From NCBI GenBank assembly GCA_032622095.1, contig CP136068.1, positions 151,241,151-151,305,150 of the forward strand: 64,000 nucleotides of DNA, written 5' to 3'. The translations under genes were made by a program, and so were the position numbers. The stretch comes from Siphonodentalium dalli (taxonomy: Eukaryota > Mollusca > Scaphopoda > Gadilida > Siphonodentaliidae). Below the pieces are notes generated by a model. That model was not told where the DNA came from, searched no databases, and saw nothing but the letters and a program-made list of their open reading frames with translations. Numbering within the stretch: the stretch's first letter is position 1; each line of letters begins with the position of its first letter. Below are positions 24,016 to 36,886 of the stretch, piece after piece.

Positions 24016-24627
24016 AGACGATAAGTTTGCAACACACTGTCCCAAAACCATTGAGACATGATTCCAGACAGTAATTTACTTACTTCCTTCGTTTCTACGC
24101 CCAAATCTTGGACGAGACGTTACTACCATGTTGTGATCTTGTGCCTATTATAAAGCGTTATAAATGCAAAATACGCTCTTTTTCGATAACATATAAGGAT
24201 TCAATCAGGCAGCAACGCTCTTTAATGTTTTTGCCCAATTTCAAAGTCACTCCCACACAGTTGCGCATGGTTTGCCTGTTTACTTTGATTTTTGTTTTCT
24301 TTTGGTGAAGGAAGGGTGGTGTAAACTACCGCATGCACGTACATGTATGCGAGTTTATGCAGCTGAGGTTCACAGATGGTGATTGATCGATCAGACCAAC
24401 GTTATCGACAAAGAGCCTCGGGGAATGCACAGTCATTTAAACTGAAAACACAAACTCTTGAGGCTCATTCGTTTCTCGCGCCTTTTTTTCTTCATACAGG
24501 TGAACCACACGTTACGAGTCATAAAGTGGACTTCCTTACTAAATTTGATACGTGCAAGTGAATTACCCAATCCGAACAACTCAAATAAGACAGATGCGTC
24601 GAGAAAAACCGGGGTACAAAAAGTTGT

Positions 24628-24709
24628 TGACAGCGGTGGGATTCGAACCCACGCCTCCGAAGAGACTGGTGCCTTAGACCAGCGCCTTAGACCGCTCGGC
24701 CACGCTACC
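24628..24709 (-). tRNA. tRNA-Leu-AAG: tRNA-Leu(AAG) with C71 to T
   Basis: G2-U71 variant as at 23403; short upstream tract. Confidence 0.95.
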
Positions 24710-25158
24710 CGATGAATTAATTTGGCAGCGCATGGTCGTTAAGTCCCGACTGACGGTTTCAGTCCAAACATAAAACTTGTCGATGCGTCCGCGACGCAAA
24801 TGTATTTTTGTGGACATTAATATATTTTGTGTTCGTTCTGGAGTGAGCGAATGGCGCCAGAAAGGAGAGAGACATGCTGTCCCTTCTTGATGGTCTACAA
24901 TTGTGAGCAGAAAGTGCACAATTGTTTCATTTTCCCAAGGAGCAAAAATAGACAAACGGCGAGATTTACATCACCCACTCGGTGGCAGATAGACGCGCGC
25001 AACGGAGTCTGCATTTGCGAGCATCTCGACCAAGATCCTGAGTGAGCAAAATTGGCGAGAAAATAAAGATTCCTGTTGGCCGTTCGTTTGAGGGGATGTC
25101 ACCTTGTTGCCGCGCGGCAGTTGCTTCGAAAAAAACTAAGCAAAAAAGATTTACTTTT

Positions 25159-25240
25159 TGGCAGCGGTGGGATTCGAACCCACGCCTCCGAAGAGACTGG
25201 TGCCTAAAACCAGCGCCTTAGACCACTCGGCCACGCTACC
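25159..25240 (-). tRNA. tRNA-Leu-TAG: tRNA-Leu(TAG)
   Basis: Matches the copy at 636; T-class trailer. Confidence 0.97.
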
Positions 25241-25852
25241 AGACGATAATTTTGCAACACACTGTCCCAAAACCATTGAGAAATGATTCCAGACAGTAAT
25301 TTACTTACTTCCTTCGTTTCTACGCCCAAATCTTGGACGAGACGTTACTACCATGTTGTGATCTTGTGCCTATTATAAAGCGTTATAAATGCAAAATACG
25401 CTCTTTTTCGATAACATATAAGGATTCAATCAGGCAGCAACGCTCTTTAATGTTTTTGCCCAATTTCAAAGTCACTCCCACACAGTTGCGCATGGTTTGC
25501 CTGTTTACTTTGATTTTTGTTTTCTTTTGGTGAAGGAAGGGTGGTGTAAACTACCGCATGCACGTACATGTATGCGAGTTTATGCAGCTGAGGTTCACAG
25601 ATGGTGATTGATCGATCAGACCAACGTTATCGACAAAGAGCCTCGGGGAATGCACAGTCATTTAAACTGAAAACACAAACTCTTGAGGCTCATTCGTTTC
25701 TCGCGCCTTTTTTTCTTCATACAGGTGAACCACACGTTACGAGTCATAAAGTGGACTTCCTTACTAAATTTGATACGTGCAAGTGAATTACCCAATCCGA
25801 ACAACTCAAATAAGACAGATGCGTCGAGAAAAACCGGGGTACAAAAAGTTGT

Positions 25853-25934
25853 TGGCAGCGGTGGGATTCGAACCCACGCCTCCGAAGAGACTGGTGCCTT
25901 AGACCAGCGCCTTAGACCGCTCGGCCACGCTACC
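25853..25934 (-). tRNA. tRNA-Leu-AAG: tRNA-Leu(AAG)
   Basis: Matches the copy at 1330; full upstream tract; gttatggag variant. Confidence 0.97.
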
Positions 25935-26385
25935 CGATGAATTAATTTGGCAGCGCATGGTCGTTAAGTCCCGACTGACGGTTTCAGTCCAAACATATAA
26001 AACTTGTCGATGCGTCCGCGACGCAAATGTATTTTTGTGGACATTAATATATTTTGTGTTCGTTATGGAGTGAGCGAATGGCGCCAGAAAGGAGAGAGAC
26101 ATGCTGTCCCTTCTTGATGGTCTACAATTGTGAGCAGAAAGTGCACAATTGTTTCATTTTCCCAAGGAGCAAAAATAGACAAACGGCGAGATTTACATCA
26201 CCCACTCGGTGGCAGATAGACGCGCGCAACGGAGTCTGCATTTGCGAGCATCTCGATCAAGATCCTGAGTGAGCAAAATTGGCGAGAAAATAAAGATTCC
26301 TGTTGACCGTTCGTTTGAGGGGATGTCACCTTGTTGCCGCGCGGCAGTTGCTTCGAAAAAAACGAAGCAAAAAAGGTTTACTTTT

Positions 26386-26467
26386 TGGCAGCGGTGGGAT
26401 TCGAACCCACGCCTCCGAAGAGACTGGTGCCTAAAACCAGCGCCTTAGACCACTCGGCCACGCTACC
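26386..26467 (-). tRNA. tRNA-Leu-TAG: tRNA-Leu(TAG)
   Basis: Matches the copy at 636. Mosaic unit: C-class trailer on one side but the ataattttg base of the T-class haplotype on the other. Confidence 0.97.
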
Positions 26468-27079
26468 AGACGATAATTTTGCAACACACTGTCCCAAAAC
26501 CATTGAGACATGATTCCAGACAGTAATTTACTTACTTCCTTCGTTTCTACGCCCAAATCTTGGACGAGACGTTACTACCATGTTGTGATCTTGTGCCTAT
26601 TATAAAGCGTTATAAATGCAAAATACGCTCTTTTTCGATAACATATAAGGATTCAATCAGGCAGCAACGCTCTTTAATGTTTTTGCCCAATTTCAAAGTC
26701 ACTCCCACACAGTTGCGCATGGTTTGCCTGTTTACTTTGATTTTTGTTTTCTTTTGGTGAAGGAAGGGTGGTGTAAACTACCGCATGCACGTACATGTAT
26801 GCGAGTTTATGCAGCTGAGGTTCACAGATGGTGATTGATCGATCAGACCAACGTTATCGACAAAGAGCCTCGGGGAATGCACAGTCATTTAAACTGAAAA
26901 CACAAACTCTTGAGGCTCATTCGTTTCTCGCGCCTTTTTTTCTTCATACAGGTGAACCACACGTTACGAGTCATAAAGTGGACTTCCTTACTAAATTTGA
27001 TACGTGCAAGTGAATTACCCAATCCGAACAACTCAAATAAGACAGATGCGTCGAGAAAAACCGGGGTACAAAAAGTTGT

Positions 27080-27161
27080 TGGCAGCGGTGGGATTCGAAC
27101 CCACGCCTCCGAAGAGACTGGTGCCTTAGACCAGCGCCTTAGACCGCTCGGCCACGCTACC
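27080..27161 (-). tRNA. tRNA-Leu-AAG: tRNA-Leu(AAG)
   Basis: Matches the copy at 1330; full upstream tract; gttatggag variant. Confidence 0.97.
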
Positions 27162-27612
27162 CGATGAATTAATTTGGCAGCGCATGGTCGTTAAGTCCCG
27201 ACTGACGGTTTCAGTCCAAACATATAAAACTTGTCGATGCGTCCGCGACGCAAATGTATTTTTGTGGACATTAATATATTTTGTGTTCGTTATGGAGTGA
27301 GCGAATGGCGCCAGAAAGGAGAGAGACATGCTGTCCCTTCTTGATGGTCTACAATTGTGAGCAGAAAGTGCACAATTGTTTCATTTTCCCAAGGAGCAAA
27401 AATAGACAAACGGCGAGATTTACATCACCCACTCGGTGGCAGATAGACGCGCGCAACGGAGTCTGCATTTGCGAGCATCTCGATCAAGATCCTGAGTGAG
27501 CAAAATTGGCGAGAAAATAAAGATTCCTGTTGACCGTTCGTTTGAGGGGATGTCACCTTGTTGCCGCGCGGCAGTTGCTTCGAAAAAAACGAAGCAAAAA
27601 AGGTTTACTTTT

Positions 27613-27694
27613 TGGCAGCGGTGGGATTAGAACCCACGCCTCCGAAGAGACTGGTGCCTAAAACCAGCGCCTTAGACCACTCGGCCACGCTACC
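27613..27694 (-). tRNA. tRNA-Leu-TAG: tRNA-Leu(TAG) with T-loop G57 to T
   Basis: Plus strand ggattagaacc replaces ggattcgaacc, so the T loop reads TTCTAAT. This alters the purine at 57 and the core of the B box that TFIIIC binds. It is the only such copy here and should be weaker than its neighbours. C-class trailer. Confidence 0.9.
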
Positions 27695-28306
27695 AGACGA
27701 TAAGTTTGCAACACACTGTCCCAAAACCATTGAGACATGATTCCAGACAGTAATTTACTTACTTCCTTCGTTTCTACGCCCAAATCTTGGACGAGACGTT
27801 ACTACCATGTTGTGATCTTGTGCCTATTATAAAGCGTTATAAATGCAAAATACGCTCTTTTTCGATAACATATAAGGATTCAATCAGGCAGCAACGCTCT
27901 TTAATGTTTTTGCCCAATTTCAAAGTCACTCCCACACAGTTGCGCATGGTTTGCCTGTTTACTTTGATTTTTGTTTTCTTTTGGTGAAGGAAGGGTGGTG
28001 TAAACTACCGCATGCACGTACATGTATGCGAGTTTATGCAGCTGAGGTTCACAGATGGTGATTGATCGATCAGACCAACGTTATCGACAAAGAGCCTCGG
28101 GGAATGCACAGTCATTTAAACTGAAAACACAAACTCTTGAGGCTCATTCGTTTCTCGCGCCTTTTTTTCTTCATACAGGTGAACCACACGTTACGAGTCA
28201 TAAAGTGGACTTCCTTACTAAATTTGATACGTGCAAGTGAATTACCCAATCCGAACAACTCAAATAAGACAGATGCGTCGAGAAAAACCGGGGTACAAAA
28301 AGTTGT

Positions 28307-28388
28307 TGACAGCGGTGGGATTCGAACCCACGCCTCCGAAGAGACTGGTGCCTTAGACCAGCGCCTTAGACCGCTCGGCCACGCTACC
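28307..28388 (-). tRNA. tRNA-Leu-AAG: tRNA-Leu(AAG) with C71 to T
   Basis: G2-U71 variant as at 23403, 4,904 bp further on; short upstream tract. Confidence 0.95.
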
Positions 28389-28837
28389 CGATGAATTAAT
28401 TTGGCAGCGCATGGTCGTTAAGTCCCGACTGACGGTTTCAGTCCAAACATAAAACTTGTCGATGCGTCCGCGACGCAAATGTATTTTTGTGGACATTAAT
28501 ATATTTTGTGTTCGTTCTGGAGTGAGCGAATGGCGCCAGAAAGGAGAGAGACATGCTGTCCCTTCTTGATGGTCTACAATTGTGAGCAGAAAGTGCACAA
28601 TTGTTTCATTTTCCCAAGGAGCAAAAATAGACAAACGGCGAGATTTACATCACCCACTCGGTGGCAGATAGACGCGCGCAACGGAGTCTGCATTTGCGAG
28701 CATCTCGATCAAGATCCTGAGTGAGCAAAATTGGCGAGAAAATAAAGATTCCTGTTGACCGTTCGTTTGAGGGGATGTCACCTTGTTGCCGCGCGGCAGT
28801 TGCTTCGAAAAAAACGAAGCAAAAAAGGTTTACTTTT

Positions 28838-28919
28838 TGGCAGCGGTGGGATTCGAACCCACGCCTCCGAAGAGACTGGTGCCTAAAACCAGCGCCTTAG
28901 ACCACTCGGCCACGCTACC
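28838..28919 (-). tRNA. tRNA-Leu-TAG: tRNA-Leu(TAG)
   Basis: Matches the copy at 636; C-class trailer. Confidence 0.97.
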
Positions 28920-29531
28920 AGACGATAAGTTTGCAACACACTGTCCCAAAACCATTGAGACATGATTCCAGACAGTAATTTACTTACTTCCTTCGTTTCT
29001 ACGCCCAAATCTTGGACGAGACGTTACTACCATGTTGTGATCTTGTGCCTATTATAAAGCGTTATAAATGCAAAATACGCTCTTTTTCGATAACATATAA
29101 GGATTCAATCAGGCAGCAACGCTCTTTAATGTTTTTGCCCAATTTCAAAGTCACTCCCACACAGTTGCGCATGGTTTGCCTGTTTACTTTGATTTTTGTT
29201 TTCTTTTGGTGAAGGAAGGGTGGTGTAAACTACCGCATGCACGTACATGTATGCGAGTTTATGCAGCTGAGGTTCACAGATGGTGATTGATCGATCAGAC
29301 CAACGTTATCGACAAAGAGCCTCGGGGAATGCACAGTCATTTAAACTGAAAACACAAACTCTTGAGGCTCATTCGTTTCTCGCGCCTTTTTTTCTTCATA
29401 CAGGTGAACCACACGTTACGAGTCATAAAGTGGACTTCCTTACTAAATTTGATACGTGCAAGTGAATTACCCAATCCGAACAACTCAAATAAGACAGATG
29501 CGTCGAGAAAAACCGGGGTACAAAAAGTTGT

Positions 29532-29613
29532 TGACAGCGGTGGGATTCGAACCCACGCCTCCGAAGAGACTGGTGCCTTAGACCAGCGCCTTAGACCGCT
29601 CGGCCACGCTACC
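29532..29613 (-). tRNA. tRNA-Leu-AAG: tRNA-Leu(AAG) with C71 to T
   Basis: G2-U71 variant as at 24628, 4,904 bp further on; short upstream tract. Confidence 0.95.
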
Positions 29614-30062
29614 CGATGAATTAATTTGGCAGCGCATGGTCGTTAAGTCCCGACTGACGGTTTCAGTCCAAACATAAAACTTGTCGATGCGTCCGCGACG
29701 CAAATGTATTTTTGTGGACATTAATATATTTTGTGTTCGTTCTGGAGTGAGCGAATGGCGCCAGAAAGGAGAGAGACATGCTGTCCCTTCTTGATGGTCT
29801 ACAATTGTGAGCAGAAAGTGCACAATTGTTTCATTTTCCCAAGGAGCAAAAATAGACAAACGGCGAGATTTACATCACCCACTCGGTGGCAGATAGACGC
29901 GCGCAACGGAGTCTGCATTTGCGAGCATCTCGACCAAGATCCTGAGTGAGCAAAATTGGCGAGAAAATAAAGATTCCTGTTGGCCGTTCGTTTGAGGGGA
30001 TGTCACCTTGTTGCCGCGCGGCAGTTGCTTCGAAAAAAACTAAGCAAAAAAGATTTACTTTT

Positions 30063-30144
30063 TGGCAGCGGTGGGATTCGAACCCACGCCTCCGAAGAGA
30101 CTGGTGCCTAAAACCAGCGCCTTAGACCACTCGGCCACGCTACC
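30063..30144 (-). tRNA. tRNA-Leu-TAG: tRNA-Leu(TAG)
   Basis: Matches the copy at 636; T-class trailer. Confidence 0.97.
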
Positions 30145-30756
30145 AGACGATAATTTTGCAACACACTGTCCCAAAACCATTGAGAAATGATTCCAGACAG
30201 TAATTTACTTACTTCCTTCGTTTCTACGCCCAAATCTTGGACGAGACGTTACTACCATGTTGTGATCTTGTGCCTATTATAAAGCGTTATAAATGCAAAA
30301 TACGCTCTTTTTCGATAACATATAAGGATTCAATCAGGCAGCAACGCTCTTTAATGTTTTTGCCCAATTTCAAAGTCACTCCCACACAGTTGCGCATGGT
30401 TTGCCTGTTTACTTTGATTTTTGTTTTCTTTTGGTGAAGGAAGGGTGGTGTAAACTACCGCATGCACGTACATGTATGCGAGTTTATGCAGCTGAGGTTC
30501 ACAGATGGTGATTGATCGATCAGACCAACGTTATCGACAAAGAGCCTCGGGGAATGCACAGTCATTTAAACTGAAAACACAAACTCTTGAGGCTCATTCG
30601 TTTCTCGCGCCTTTTTTTCTTCATACAGGTGAACCACACGTTACGAGTCATAAAGTGGACTTCCTTACTAAATTTGATACGTGCAAGTGAATTACCCAAT
30701 CCGAACAACTCAAATAAGACAGATGCGTCGAGAAAAACCGGGGTACAAAAAGTTGT

Positions 30757-30838
30757 TGGCAGCGGTGGGATTCGAACCCACGCCTCCGAAGAGACTGGTG
30801 CCTTAGACCAGCGCCTTAGACCGCTCGGCCACGCTACC
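30757..30838 (-). tRNA. tRNA-Leu-AAG: tRNA-Leu(AAG)
   Basis: Matches the copy at 1330; full upstream tract; gttatggag variant. Confidence 0.97.
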
Positions 30839-31289
30839 CGATGAATTAATTTGGCAGCGCATGGTCGTTAAGTCCCGACTGACGGTTTCAGTCCAAACAT
30901 ATAAAACTTGTCGATGCGTCCGCGACGCAAATGTATTTTTGTGGACATTAATATATTTTGTGTTCGTTATGGAGTGAGCGAATGGCGCCAGAAAGGAGAG
31001 AGACATGCTGTCCCTTCTTGATGGTCTACAATTGTGAGCAGAAAGTGCACAATTGTTTCATTTTCCCAAGGAGCAAAAATAGACAAACGGCGAGATTTAC
31101 ATCACCCACTCGGTGGCAGATAGACGCGCGCAACGGAGTCTGCATTTGCGAGCATCTCGATCAAGATCCTGAGTGAGCAAAATTGGCGAGAAAATAAAGA
31201 TTCCTGTTGACCGTTCGTTTGAGGGGATGTCACCTTGTTGCCGCGCGGCAGTTGCTTCGAAAAAAACGAAGCAAAAAAGGTTTACTTTT

Positions 31290-31371
31290 TGGCAGCGGTG
31301 GGATTCGAACCCACGCCTCCGAAGAGACTGGTGCCTAAAACCAGCGCCTTAGACCACTCGGCCACGCTACC
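31290..31371 (-). tRNA. tRNA-Leu-TAG: tRNA-Leu(TAG)
   Basis: Matches the copy at 636; same mosaic flanks as the copy at 26386. Confidence 0.97.
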
Positions 31372-31983
31372 AGACGATAATTTTGCAACACACTGTCCCA
31401 AAACCATTGAGACATGATTCCAGACAGTAATTTACTTACTTCCTTCGTTTCTACGCCCAAATCTTGGACGAGACGTTACTACCATGTTGTGATCTTGTGC
31501 CTATTATAAAGCGTTATAAATGCAAAATACGCTCTTTTTCGATAACATATAAGGATTCAATCAGGCAGCAACGCTCTTTAATGTTTTTGCCCAATTTCAA
31601 AGTCACTCCCACACAGTTGCGCATGGTTTGCCTGTTTACTTTGATTTTTGTTTTCTTTTGGTGAAGGAAGGGTGGTGTAAACTACCGCATGCACGTACAT
31701 GTATGCGAGTTTATGCAGCTGAGGTTCACAGATGGTGATTGATCGATCAGACCAACGTTATCGACAAAGAGCCTCGGGGAATGCACAGTCATTTAAACTG
31801 AAAACACAAACTCTTGAGGCTCATTCGTTTCTCGCGCCTTTTTTTCTTCATACAGGTGAACCACACGTTACGAGTCATAAAGTGGACTTCCTTACTAAAT
31901 TTGATACGTGCAAGTGAATTACCCAATCCGAACAACTCAAATAAGACAGATGCGTCGAGAAAAACCGGGGTACAAAAAGTTGT

Positions 31984-32065
31984 TGGCAGCGGTGGGATTC
32001 GAACCCACGCCTCCGAAGAGACTGGTGCCTTAGACCAGCGCCTTAGACCGCTCGGCCACGCTACC
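31984..32065 (-). tRNA. tRNA-Leu-AAG: tRNA-Leu(AAG)
   Basis: Matches the copy at 1330; short upstream tract. Confidence 0.97.
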
Positions 32066-32514
32066 CGATGAATTAATTTGGCAGCGCATGGTCGTTAAGT
32101 CCCGACTGACGGTTTCAGTCCAAACATAAAACTTGTCGATGCGTCCGCGACGCAAATGTATTTTTGTGGACATTAATATATTTTGTGTTCGTTCTGGAGT
32201 GAGCGAATGGCGCCAGAAAGGAGAGAGACATGCTGTCCCTTCTTGATGGTCTACAATTGTGAGCAGAAAGTGCACAATTGTTTCATTTTCCCAAGGAGCA
32301 AAAATAGACAAACGGCGAGATTTACATCACCCACTCGGTGGCAGATAGACGCGCGCAACGGAGTCTGCATTTGCGAGCATCTCGACCAAGATCCTGAGTG
32401 AGCAAAATTGGCGAGAAAATAAAGATTCCTGTTGGCCGTTCGTTTGAGGGGATGTCACCTTGTTGCCGCGCGGCAGTTGCTTCGAAAAAAACTAAGCAAA
32501 AAAGATTTACTTTT

Positions 32515-32596
32515 TGGCAGCGGTGGGATTCGAACCCACGCCTCCGAAGAGACTGGTGCCTAAAACCAGCGCCTTAGACCACTCGGCCACGCTACC
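32515..32596 (-). tRNA. tRNA-Leu-TAG: tRNA-Leu(TAG)
   Basis: Matches the copy at 636; T-class trailer. Confidence 0.97.
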
Positions 32597-33208
32597 AGAC
32601 GATAATTTTGCAACACACTGTCCCAAAACCATTGAGAAATGATTCCAGACAGTAATTTACTTACTTCCTTCGTTTCTACGCCCAAATCTTGGACGAGACG
32701 TTACTACCATGTTGTGATCTTGTGCCTATTATAAAGCGTTATAAATGCAAAATACGCTCTTTTTCGATACCATATAAGGATTCAATCAGGCAGCAACGCT
32801 CTTTAATGTTTTTGCCCAATTTCAAAGTCACTCCCACACAGTTGCGCATGGTTTGCCTGTTTACTTTGATTTTTGTTTTCTTTTGGTGAAGGAAGGGTGG
32901 TGTAAACTACCGCATGCACGTACATGTATGCGAGTTTATGCAGCTGAGGTTCACAGATGGTGATTGATCGATCAGACCAACGTTATCGACAAAGAGCCTC
33001 GGGGAATGCACAGTCATTTAAACTGAAAACACAAACTCTTGAGGCTCATTCGTTTCTCGCGCCTTTTTTTCTTCATACAGGTCAACCACACGTTACGAGT
33101 CATAAAGTGGACTTCCTTACTAAATTTGATACGTGCAAATGAATTACCCAATCCGAACAACTCAAATAAGACAGATGCGTCGAGAAAAACCGGGGTACAA
33201 AAAGTTGT

Positions 33209-33290
33209 TGGCAGCGGTGGGATTCGAACCCACGCCTCCGAAGAGACTGGTGCCTTAGACCAGCGCCTTAGACCGCTCGGCCACGCTACC
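33209..33290 (-). tRNA. tRNA-Leu-AAG: tRNA-Leu(AAG)
   Basis: Matches the copy at 1330; short upstream tract; a private acaccaccc change in the spacer. Confidence 0.97.
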
Positions 33291-33739
33291 CGATGAATTA
33301 ATTTGGCAGCGCATGGTCGTTAAGTCCCGACTGACGGTTTCAGTCCAAACATAAAACTTGTCGATGCGTCCGCGACGCAAATGTATTTTTGTGGACATTA
33401 ATATATTTTGTGTTCGTTCTGGAGTGAGCGAATGGCGCCAGAAAGGAGAGAGACATGCTGTCCCTTCTTGATGGTCTACAATTGTGAGCAGAAAGTGCAC
33501 AATTGTTTCATTTTCCCAAGGAGCAAAAATAGACAAACGGCGAGATTTACACCACCCACTCGGTGGCAGATAGACGCGCGCAACGGAGTCTGCATTTGCG
33601 AGCATCTCGACCAAGATCCTGAGTGAGCAAAATTGGCGAGAAAATAAAGATTCCTGTTGGCCGTTCGTTTGAGGGGATGTCACCTTGTTGCCGCGCGGCA
33701 GTTGCTTCGAAAAAAACTAAGCAAAAAAGATTTACTTTT

Positions 33740-33821
33740 TGGCAGCGGTGGGATTCGAACCCACGCCTCCGAAGAGACTGGTGCCTAAAACCAGCGCCTT
33801 AGACCACTCGGCCACGCTACC
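33740..33821 (-). tRNA. tRNA-Leu-TAG: tRNA-Leu(TAG)
   Basis: Matches the copy at 636; T-class trailer. Confidence 0.97.
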
Positions 33822-34433
33822 AGACGATAATTTTGCAACACACTGTCCCAAAACCATTGAGAAATGATTCCAGACAGTAATTTACTTACTTCCTTCGTTT
33901 CTACGCCCAAATCTTGGACGAGACGTTACTACCATGTTGTGATCTTGTGCCTATTATAAAGCGTTATAAATGCAAAATACGCTCTTTTTCGATACCATAT
34001 AAGGATTCAATCAGGCAGCAACGCTATTTAATGTTTTTGCCCAATTTCAAAGTCACTCCCACACAGTTGCGCATGGTTTGCCTGTTTACTTTGATTTTTG
34101 TTTTCTTTTGGTGAAGGAAGGGTGGTGTAAACTACCGCATGCACGTACATGTATGCGAGTTTATGCAGCTGAGGTTCACAGATGGTGATTGATCGATCAG
34201 ACCAACGTTATCGACAAAGAGCCTCGGGGAATGCACAGTCATTTAAACTGAAAACACAAACTCTTGAGGCTCTTTCGTTTCTCGCGCCTTTTTTTCTTCA
34301 TACAGGTCAACCACACGTTACGAGTCATAAAGTGGACTTCCTTACTAAATTTGATACGTGCAAATGAATTACCCAATCCGAACAACTCAAATAAGACAGA
34401 TGCGTCGAGAAAAACCGGGGTACAAAAAGTTGT

Positions 34434-34515
34434 TGGCAGCGGTGGGATTCGAACCCACGCCTCCGAAGAGACTGGTGCCTTAGACCAGCGCCTTAGACCG
34501 CTCGGCCACGCTACC
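34434..34515 (-). tRNA. tRNA-Leu-AAG: tRNA-Leu(AAG)
   Basis: Matches the copy at 1330; short upstream tract. Confidence 0.97.
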
Positions 34516-34964
34516 CGATGAATTAATTTGGCAGCGCATGGTCGTTAAGTCCCGACTGACGGTTTCAGTCCAAACATAAAACTTGTCGATGCGTCCGCGA
34601 CGCAAATGTATTTTTGTGGACATTAATATATTTTGTGTTCGTTCTGGAGTGAGCGAATGGCGCCAGAAAGGAGAGAGACATGCTGTCCCTTCTTGATGGT
34701 CTACAATTGTGAGCAGAAAGTGCACAATTGTTTCATTTTCCCAAGGAGCAAAAATAGACAAACGGCGAGATTTACATCACCCACTCGGTGGCAGATAGAC
34801 GCGCGCAACGGAGTCTGCATTTGCGAGCATCTCGACCAAGATCCTGAGTGAGCAAAATTGGCGAGAAAATAAAGATTCCTGTTGGCCGTTCGTTTGAGGG
34901 GATGTCACCTTGTTGCCGCGCGGCAGTTGCTTCGAAAAAAACTAAGCAAAAAAGATTTACTTTT

Positions 34965-35046
34965 TGGCAGCGGTGGGATTCGAACCCACGCCTCCGAAGA
35001 GACTGGTGCCTAAAACCAGCGCCTTAGACCACTCGGCCACGCTACC
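34965..35046 (-). tRNA. tRNA-Leu-TAG: tRNA-Leu(TAG)
   Basis: Matches the copy at 636; T-class trailer. Confidence 0.97.
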
Positions 35047-35658
35047 AGACGATAATTTTGCAACACACTGTCCCAAAACCATTGAGAAATGATTCCAGAC
35101 AGTAATTTACTTACTTCCTTCGTTTCTACGCCCAAATCTTGGACGAGACGTTACTACCATGTTGTGATCTTGTGCCTATTATAAAGCGTTATAAATGCAA
35201 AATACGCTCTTTTTCGATACCATATAAGGATTCAATCAGGCAGCAACGCTCTTTAATGTTTTTGCCCAATTTCAAAGTCACTCCCACACAGTTGCGCATG
35301 GTTTGCCTGTTTACTTTGATTTTTGTTTTCTTTTGGTGAAGGAAGGGTGGTGTAAACTACCGCATGCACGTACATGTATGCGAGTTTATGCAGCTGAGGT
35401 TCACAGATGGTGATTGATCGATCAGACCAACGTTATCGACAAAGAGCCTCGGGGAATGCACAGTCATTTAAACTGAAAACACAAACTCTTGAGGCTCATT
35501 CGTTTCTCGCGCCTTTTTTTCTTCATACAGGTCAACCACACGTTACGAGTCATAAAGTGGACTTCCTTACTAAATTTGATACGTGCAAATGAATTACCCA
35601 ATCCGAACAACTCAAATAAGACAGATGCGTCGAGAAAAACCGGGGTACAAAAAGTTGT

Positions 35659-35740
35659 TGGCAGCGGTGGGATTCGAACCCACGCCTCCGAAGAGACTGG
35701 TGCCTTAGACCAGCGCCTTAGACCGCTCGGCCACGCTACC
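35659..35740 (-). tRNA. tRNA-Leu-AAG: tRNA-Leu(AAG)
   Basis: Matches the copy at 1330; full upstream tract. This is the switch from T-class to C-class units. Confidence 0.97.
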
Positions 35741-36192
35741 CGATGAATTAATTTGGCAGCGCATGGTCGTTAAGTCCCGACTGACGGTTTCAGTCCAAAC
35801 ATATAAAACTTGTCGATGCGTCCGCGACGCAAATGTATTTTTGTGGACATTAATATATTTTGTGTTCGTTCTGGAGTGAGCGAATGGCGCCAGAAAGGAG
35901 AGAGACATGCTGTCCCTTCTTGATGGTCTACAATTGTGAGCAGAAAGTGCACAATTGTTTCATTTTCCCAAGGAGCAAAAATAGACAAACGGCGAGATTT
36001 ACATCACCCACTCGGTGGCAGATAGACGCGCGCAACGGAGTCTGCATTTGCGAGCATCTCGATCAAGATCCTGAGTGAGCAAAATTGGCGAGAAAATAAA
36101 GATTCCTGTTGACCGTTCGTTTGAGGGGATGTCAACCTTGTTGCCGCGCGGCAGTTGCTTCGAAAAAAACGAAGCAAAAAAGGTTTACTTTT

Positions 36193-36274
36193 TGGCAGCG
36201 GTGGGATTCGAACCCACGCCTCCGAAGAGACTGGTGCCTAAAACCAGCGCCTTAGACCACTCGGCCACGCTACC
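36193..36274 (-). tRNA. tRNA-Leu-TAG: tRNA-Leu(TAG)
   Basis: Matches the copy at 636; C-class trailer with one extra base (gtcaaccttg) near 36,134. Confidence 0.97.
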
Positions 36275-36886
36275 AGACGATAAGTTTGCAACACACTGTC
36301 CCAAAACCATTGAGACATGATTCCAGACAGTAATTTACTTACTTCCTTCGTTTCTACGCCCAAATCTTGGACGAGACGTTACTACCATGTTGTGATCTTG
36401 TGCCTATTATAAAGCGTTATAAATGCAAAATACGCTCTTTTTCGATAACATATAAGGATTCAATCAGGCAGCAACGCTCTTTAATGTTTTTGCCCAATTT
36501 CAAAGTCACTCCCACACAGTTGCGCATGGTTTGCCTGTTTACTTTGATTTTTGTTTTCTTTTGGTGAAGGAAGGGTGGTGTAAACTACCGCATGCACGTA
36601 CATGTATGCGAGTTTATGCAGCTGAGGTTCACAGATGGTGATTGATCGATCAGACCAACGTTATCGACAAAGAGCCTCGGGGAATGCACAGTCATTTAAA
36701 CTGAAAACACAAACTCTTGAGGCTCATTCGTTTCTCGCGCCTTTTTTTCTTCATACAGGTGAACCACACGTTACGAGTCATAAAGTGGACTTCCTTACTA
36801 AATTTGATACGTGCAAGTGAATTACCCAATCCGAACAACTCAAATAAGACAGATGCGTCGAGAAAAACCGGGGTACAAAAAGTTGT

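Larger units (their letters stand above)
21656..32071. repeat. Four-unit higher-order block, period 4,904 bp
   Basis: Marks repeat at +4,904 bp: gttatggag at 22,386 and 27,290; gttgacagc tRNA variants at 23,403/24,628 and 28,307/29,532; the order full-short-short-full of the upstream tract. Two copies plus part of a third lie head to tail. Left of ~21.6 kb and right of ~32.1 kb the phase is lost. The copies differ by at least one private change (T-loop mutation at 27,613). Confidence 0.8.
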
